DNA from: Sporosarcina sp. BI001-red
GTDB lineage: Bacteria; Bacillota; Bacilli; Bacillales_A; Planococcaceae
Length of the DNA stretch: 64,000 nucleotides
Reading direction: 5' to 3'
NCBI RefSeq assembly: GCF_003384035.1
Contig: NZ_QQAK01000015.1
Location: forward strand, 62,001 to 126,000
Shown here in pieces: positions 60,561 to 64,000 of the stretch. The position numbers and the translations under genes were made by a program. How positions within the stretch are numbered: the stretch's first letter is position 1; every line of letters begins with the position of its first letter. The notes beneath the pieces are model-generated. The model saw only the letters and a list, made by a program, of their open reading frames with translations. It ran no database searches and had not been told where the DNA came from.

Positions 60561-61208
60561 CTACCTGTTCGCCAAAGCTATTTCTAAGCGTTTGCCGAAC
60601 TTATCACGCCAATCGCCAGCGAGTGCTTCAATTGCTAGCACACGACGGAGTCCTTCGACATCTTTTGGATTGTGGAAATACGTTGTATTGGCTTCAAGTA
60701 CTGTGACTCCATGGGGATCTTTTTTGTGTAACGTAATCTGAGCATCTGACCGAACAAGCCCCTCTTTTAGAACGCGGCATAAGTAGCCTGTGAATCCTGT
60801 CTGAATCATGCCCTTCATCGCTGGATATCCAAGTCGCTGATCAATTGTATTGCATGGGACTCTTCCTTGAGTTACTTGTATGATAGCGTCTCCTAAAGTA
60901 AAGATATCGCCAATACAAACCTCAGCTTCAGTCATTCCGGATGCTGTGATATTTTCTCCGAACGCAGCGGGAGGAAGTACACATCCAAACTCCTCATTCC
61001 ATTGAGAATAATGTTCATGAGGATATAGACAAACCGCACGATCTAGTCCACCGTGGTGTTTTTTATCCGCTACATCATCGCCCTTGAAACCATCAACGGA
61101 CAAGAATGCTTCTTCAATTGTTTCCTTACAAATGCCCGTGACGAGTTCTTTTCCTTTTGCAGTACTAATTTGCTTAGGTAAGGCCGTAGCTAGTGTCACT
61201 AATTGCAT
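60561..61208 (-). CDS. MOSC domain protein (YiiM-like)
   Basis: 215 residues. MOSC domain features: KKHHGGLDRAVCLYPHEHYSQW, FGENITASGMTEAEVCIGD, and the cysteine loop VTQGRVPCNTID, followed by a small 3-alpha domain. Members bind molybdenum cofactor and reduce N-hydroxylated compounds, as E. coli YiiM does. RBS GAGGAGAC before the ATG. Divergent from the HAD gene. Confidence 0.9.
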   Translation of the reverse strand: MQLVTLATALPKQISTAKGKELVTGICKETIEEAFLSVDGFKGDDVADKKHHGGLDRAVCLYPHEHYSQWNEEFGCVLPPAAFGENITASGMTEAEVCIGDIFTLGDAIIQVTQGRVPCNTIDQRLGYPAMKGMIQTGFTGYLCRVLKEGLVRSDAQITLHKKDPHGVTVLEANTTYFHNPKDVEGLRRVLAIEALAGDWRDKFGKRLEIALANR

Positions 61209-61383
61209 GTAGTCTCCTCATTTCTATTTACTCGGTTATGGATTAAGTATAACAAATGAAAGAAAGATTAACGACAGTATTCTGATAACAAAACGAATCC
61301 AAGAGTATGGGTCGACCAAATGAGTCTGAGCCCCTATAATAGGGACAGAAGTATTACTTCGTATGAAGAAATGAGGAACAAGA

Positions 61384-62028
61384 GTGAAGAAGGCAGTTAT
61401 TTTCGATTTTGATGGAACGATCATTGATACAGAATCAGCTTGGTTTGATATCTATCAAGAAATCTTGAAGGAACAGCATGGCTTCAATTTGACGTTGGAA
61501 GAATTCGTGAAAGTAGTGGGGTCAACGGATGGAGACTTGTTTGATTTTATCGACCAATCGTTGGATGTACCAATGAATCGCACTGTTTTTTATGATCAGG
61601 TCAATAGCCGGTTTGAAACAATTCGGGAACAATTGGCGTTGCGGGAAGGGTTTTTAGAGACTGTGAAGCAATTGAAAGAACGTGGTGTGCTCCTTGCAGT
61701 TGCGAGTAGTTCAAATCGTAATTGGATTGAAGGATTTCTCAATAAGTATGGCTTGATAGAGTACTTCCCCATTATAGTTTCAGCGGACGATGTTGAAGAA
61801 GTGAAACCGAATCCAGCGATTTACAACGTGGCATTGAAACGATTAGGTGTTACGGCAGATGAAGCAATTGCAGTGGAAGACTCCTATAACGGATCGATTG
61901 CGGCAATTAGCGCAGGTGTGCATTGCTTAATTATCCCGAACGATGTGACACGTTCTTTGTCGTTCCATGAAAAAGGTCAGCTCATTGAGTCGTTTGCTGA
62001 TTTTGACTATCGGCTATTGGAGCAATAA
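61384..62028 (+). CDS. HAD-IA family phosphatase (beta-phosphoglucomutase-like)
   Basis: 214 residues. FDFDGTIIDTES (nucleophile Asp8 and Asp10), VASSSNRNWIEGFL (motif II), VKPNPAIYNVAL (Lys) and VEDSYNGSIAAISAG (motif III/IV) with an alpha-helical cap. YhcW-like members of B. subtilis are uncharacterised. GTG start with GAGGAAC at proper distance. Substrate unknown. A terminator follows. Confidence 0.92.
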   Translation: MKKAVIFDFDGTIIDTESAWFDIYQEILKEQHGFNLTLEEFVKVVGSTDGDLFDFIDQSLDVPMNRTVFYDQVNSRFETIREQLALREGFLETVKQLKERGVLLAVASSSNRNWIEGFLNKYGLIEYFPIIVSADDVEEVKPNPAIYNVALKRLGVTADEAIAVEDSYNGSIAAISAGVHCLIIPNDVTRSLSFHEKGQLIESFADFDYRLLEQ

Positions 62029-62040
62029 ATAGAGATGTCG

Positions 62041-62078
62041 AAAGCGTTCTATCCGAAAATGGATGGGACGCTTTTATT
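62041..62078 (+). terminator. Terminator after the HAD gene
   Basis: AAAGCGT-CTATCC pairs with GGAT-GGACGCTTT, followed by TATTTT. Confidence 0.75.
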
Positions 62079-62177
62079 TTGGTGAATTTAGGGAAAGAGA
62101 CATGTAAACAGAAAAGTCTTTCGAACTTTGAAACTATTACGGTGAACATTCGTAAGAGAAGAAAGGGAGTGATGGAC

Positions 62178-63863
62178 GTGAAAAAGATATTGTTAAGTGT
62201 TGTGATGTTGGTATTGCTGATCGTTTTCCCGATTCCAGCATTTGCAGATGACTTCACAATCAACGATTTTAAGATTGATGCACACCTAGAAACGGATGGG
62301 AATGTACAAGTGAAGGAACTGTTGACATACGAATTCGATGGTGACTTCAATGGGATCACCCGTGATCTATATCCGAAAAAAGGTAGTGAAATCAGTGACC
62401 TTCATGCTGAAGAGAATGGGAAACCCCTAAAAATCGAAGGGAAGAACGGCAACTATAAAATTCATCGGAAGGCAAAAGATGAGACTGTCGCTATTGAATT
62501 AACCTACACAATTGTAGGAGGTGTAGAAAAATACGCGGACATGGCACAATTTTATTGGCCATTTTTTGATGACCGTAACGAAACGGACTTTGAAAACGTA
62601 GTGATCACCGTTCGACCACCTAAAGCAACGGAAGACGTGATTGCGATGGGGTATAATGCAGCCCGTGGATCTGAAGTGACGGATGAAGAGGGAACGGTTG
62701 TATTTAATCTCGGTGAAGTATCAGCTGGGACAAATGCAGATGTACGTGTAGGTGTTGACGAAGCACTGTTTCCAGGAGCTGTACGTACAAGTGACAAACA
62801 AGTACGACCCGAATTGGAAAAGGAGCAAGCGTCACTCATAGCGGCTCAAGCTCGTTTTGACAAGATGCACAAGTTATCGGGGAAGGTGGCGCCATTCATA
62901 TTTGGAGGTGCTGTACTGCTATTGCTTCTTATAGGTGTATATGTCAAGCAACTAAAAAACAAACGTCGAGCGATAGCAATGATGGATTATCCGGAAGCCT
63001 ATTTTGTTCCAGAGGCGATTATGAGCTTGCCTTCAACGCTTAGATACACGGTGCCCCATGTGAAAAGTACACAAGTTCAAACAACTGCATTATTAGAACT
63101 TCTTCGAAAAGGATACATTGAAAGAGAAGGAGAAGATGCATTTCGTGTAATTAATCGGGATACGGAGTATGAGCACGAACGATTACTCATTGAATGGTTA
63201 TTCGATGGTTTTGGCAGCGGCGATACGTTTTCCTACAGTGATTTGGAAGTGTTGGAAGGAGACAAACTATCAGTTCAACAGGAAGTCACTAAATACAATA
63301 AATTGCAAATTGCCTGGGAGAAGTCTATTTATAAGGAAATAGATGAGAACCAGTTGAAGGGCGGCGGTAAAGGAGTCCGTGTCTTATCCGCAATAGCAGG
63401 ATTTTTACTGATCGCACCTATGATTGCATTTGGAATCTATAACCAACCTATGTGGCTATTGTTTTTAATATTCCCTAGTATCATTCTCGTACTATTTGGG
63501 TTTTTGTACGGTCCGAAAACAGTCAAGGGACATGGGCTTCAGTATCAATGGGAAGATTTCCAGAAGCGATTGCCAGAGGTGACAGAATCAGATTTGAATG
63601 AACAACTTGATGATGACCAGAAGCGTGCGGTGATTTTTGGGATTGGTACAAAGACAATAGATGAAAAGAAATTGTTTTCAACAGATTCCACATACGAACG
63701 AGGGGGTGTTTTGCCGATTATGTACTACTTCCCAATCGGTACGCTTGCATACACGCAATTGAATCGGGCAGGTAGTGCAGTTGCTGCATCGACAACATCT
63801 TCATCATCTGGGGGAGGAGGCGGCGGAGTCGGAGGCGGCGGTGGTGGTGCCGGAGCTTTTTAA
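62178..63863 (+). CDS. DUF2207 membrane protein with Gly-rich tail
   Basis: About 561 residues. Signal peptide (cut after AFA, near residue 22), then the extracytoplasmic DUF2207 domain starting FTINDFKIDAHLETDGNVQVKE, a membrane helix near 240-258, a cytoplasmic part, two more helices near 403-440, and a tail of Ser and Gly runs (last 22 residues). The start is uncertain: ATG 62172 is too close to GGGAG, so GTG 62178 is preferred. Function unknown; members are common in Firmicutes and the Gly tail is usual. Confidence 0.88.
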   Translation: MKKILLSVVMLVLLIVFPIPAFADDFTINDFKIDAHLETDGNVQVKELLTYEFDGDFNGITRDLYPKKGSEISDLHAEENGKPLKIEGKNGNYKIHRKAKDETVAIELTYTIVGGVEKYADMAQFYWPFFDDRNETDFENVVITVRPPKATEDVIAMGYNAARGSEVTDEEGTVVFNLGEVSAGTNADVRVGVDEALFPGAVRTSDKQVRPELEKEQASLIAAQARFDKMHKLSGKVAPFIFGGAVLLLLLIGVYVKQLKNKRRAIAMMDYPEAYFVPEAIMSLPSTLRYTVPHVKSTQVQTTALLELLRKGYIEREGEDAFRVINRDTEYEHERLLIEWLFDGFGSGDTFSYSDLEVLEGDKLSVQQEVTKYNKLQIAWEKSIYKEIDENQLKGGGKGVRVLSAIAGFLLIAPMIAFGIYNQPMWLLFLIFPSIILVLFGFLYGPKTVKGHGLQYQWEDFQKRLPEVTESDLNEQLDDDQKRAVIFGIGTKTIDEKKLFSTDSTYERGGVLPIMYYFPIGTLAYTQLNRAGSAVAASTTSSSSGGGGGGVGGGGGGAGAF

Positions 63864-63993
63864 TGCGCGCTGACAATAGTTAGTCACAACCAATGTATTC
63901 GTTAAAACAATTAGCTAGGTAACCTGCCATAACCGTGATAAGATGAAGAAATATATTATTTTGGATCGATACTGGCTGTAGGAGCGTATTTTA

Positions 63994-64000
63994 ATGAAAA
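63994..64000 (+). CDS. Start of a gene cut by the window end
   Basis: ATG AAA A at the very edge is preceded by TAGGAG eleven bases upstream. Only two codons are visible, so nothing can be said about the product. Confidence 0.35.

Overview
The window is chromosomal DNA from a Gram-positive, very probably spore-forming member of the Bacillales. Low-to-moderate GC, strong AGGAGG-type ribosome binding sites, intrinsic terminators and many orthologues of Bacillus subtilis genes (glpDPFK, hxlAB/hxlR, yqhHG, yoaS-yozG-yoaT, csbB-gtcA-yfhO, ykoEDC, yfkAB) support this. The gene mix would fit a Sporosarcina- or Planococcaceae-like genus, but that is inference. No rRNA, tRNA, insertion sequence, prophage or CRISPR array was seen.

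Layout. 0-7 kb: single genes (CX4C-bearing DsbA/FrnE-like protein, SET-domain protein, kinase-fold protein, small hypotheticals), a 13-copy 20-bp repeat array, a DoxX-like protein, and an XRE regulator with a membrane protein. 7-15 kb: an MFS transporter, the glycerol regulon glpD-glpP-glpF-glpK with two GlpP-type leader terminators and a CcpA site, then the yoaS-yozG-yoaT-like membrane/regulator cluster. 15-26 kb: two DHA2 drug-efflux type transporters (one with its TetR repressor), SNF2 helicase yqhH with yqhG, a methyltransferase, a PhzF protein of low GC, and a pyridine-nucleotide disulphide oxidoreductase. 26-36 kb: zwf-pgi-gnd divergent from hxlAB, with hxlR nearby. 36-41.5 kb: a sialic acid catabolic cluster nanE-nanA-SSS transporter-nanK-rpiR-type regulator. 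41.5-48 kb: cupin protein, DUF4358 lipoprotein with an MBOAT/DHHW acetylation pair, DinB protein, and a YhgE/Pip protein divergent from a TetR regulator. 48-57 kb: Na+/H+ antiporter, guanine deaminase, YfkAB radical SAM protein, and the csbB-gtcA-yfhO cell-wall glycosylation cassette. 57-64 kb: a second 20-bp repeat array, a TPP-riboswitch-controlled ykoEDC transporter, a MOSC protein, a HAD phosphatase, a DUF2207 membrane protein, and the first bases of another gene.

The most striking system is at 26-35.5 kb. HxlA fixes formaldehyde to ribulose 5-phosphate and HxlB makes fructose 6-phosphate. Pgi, Zwf and Gnd, encoded divergently, return it to ribulose 5-phosphate while releasing CO2 and two NADPH. 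Together they form a complete dissimilatory ribulose monophosphate cycle, lacking only a visible lactonase. Both divergent promoters carry a 41-bp element (32 of 41 positions identical) at the same distance from the -10 box. Part of it recurs beside hxlR, whose product keeps the Cys11/Lys13 formaldehyde-sensing pair. The second striking feature is a pair of exact 20-bp-period arrays of a TTTATGAGC motif, 52 kb apart and in opposite orientations.
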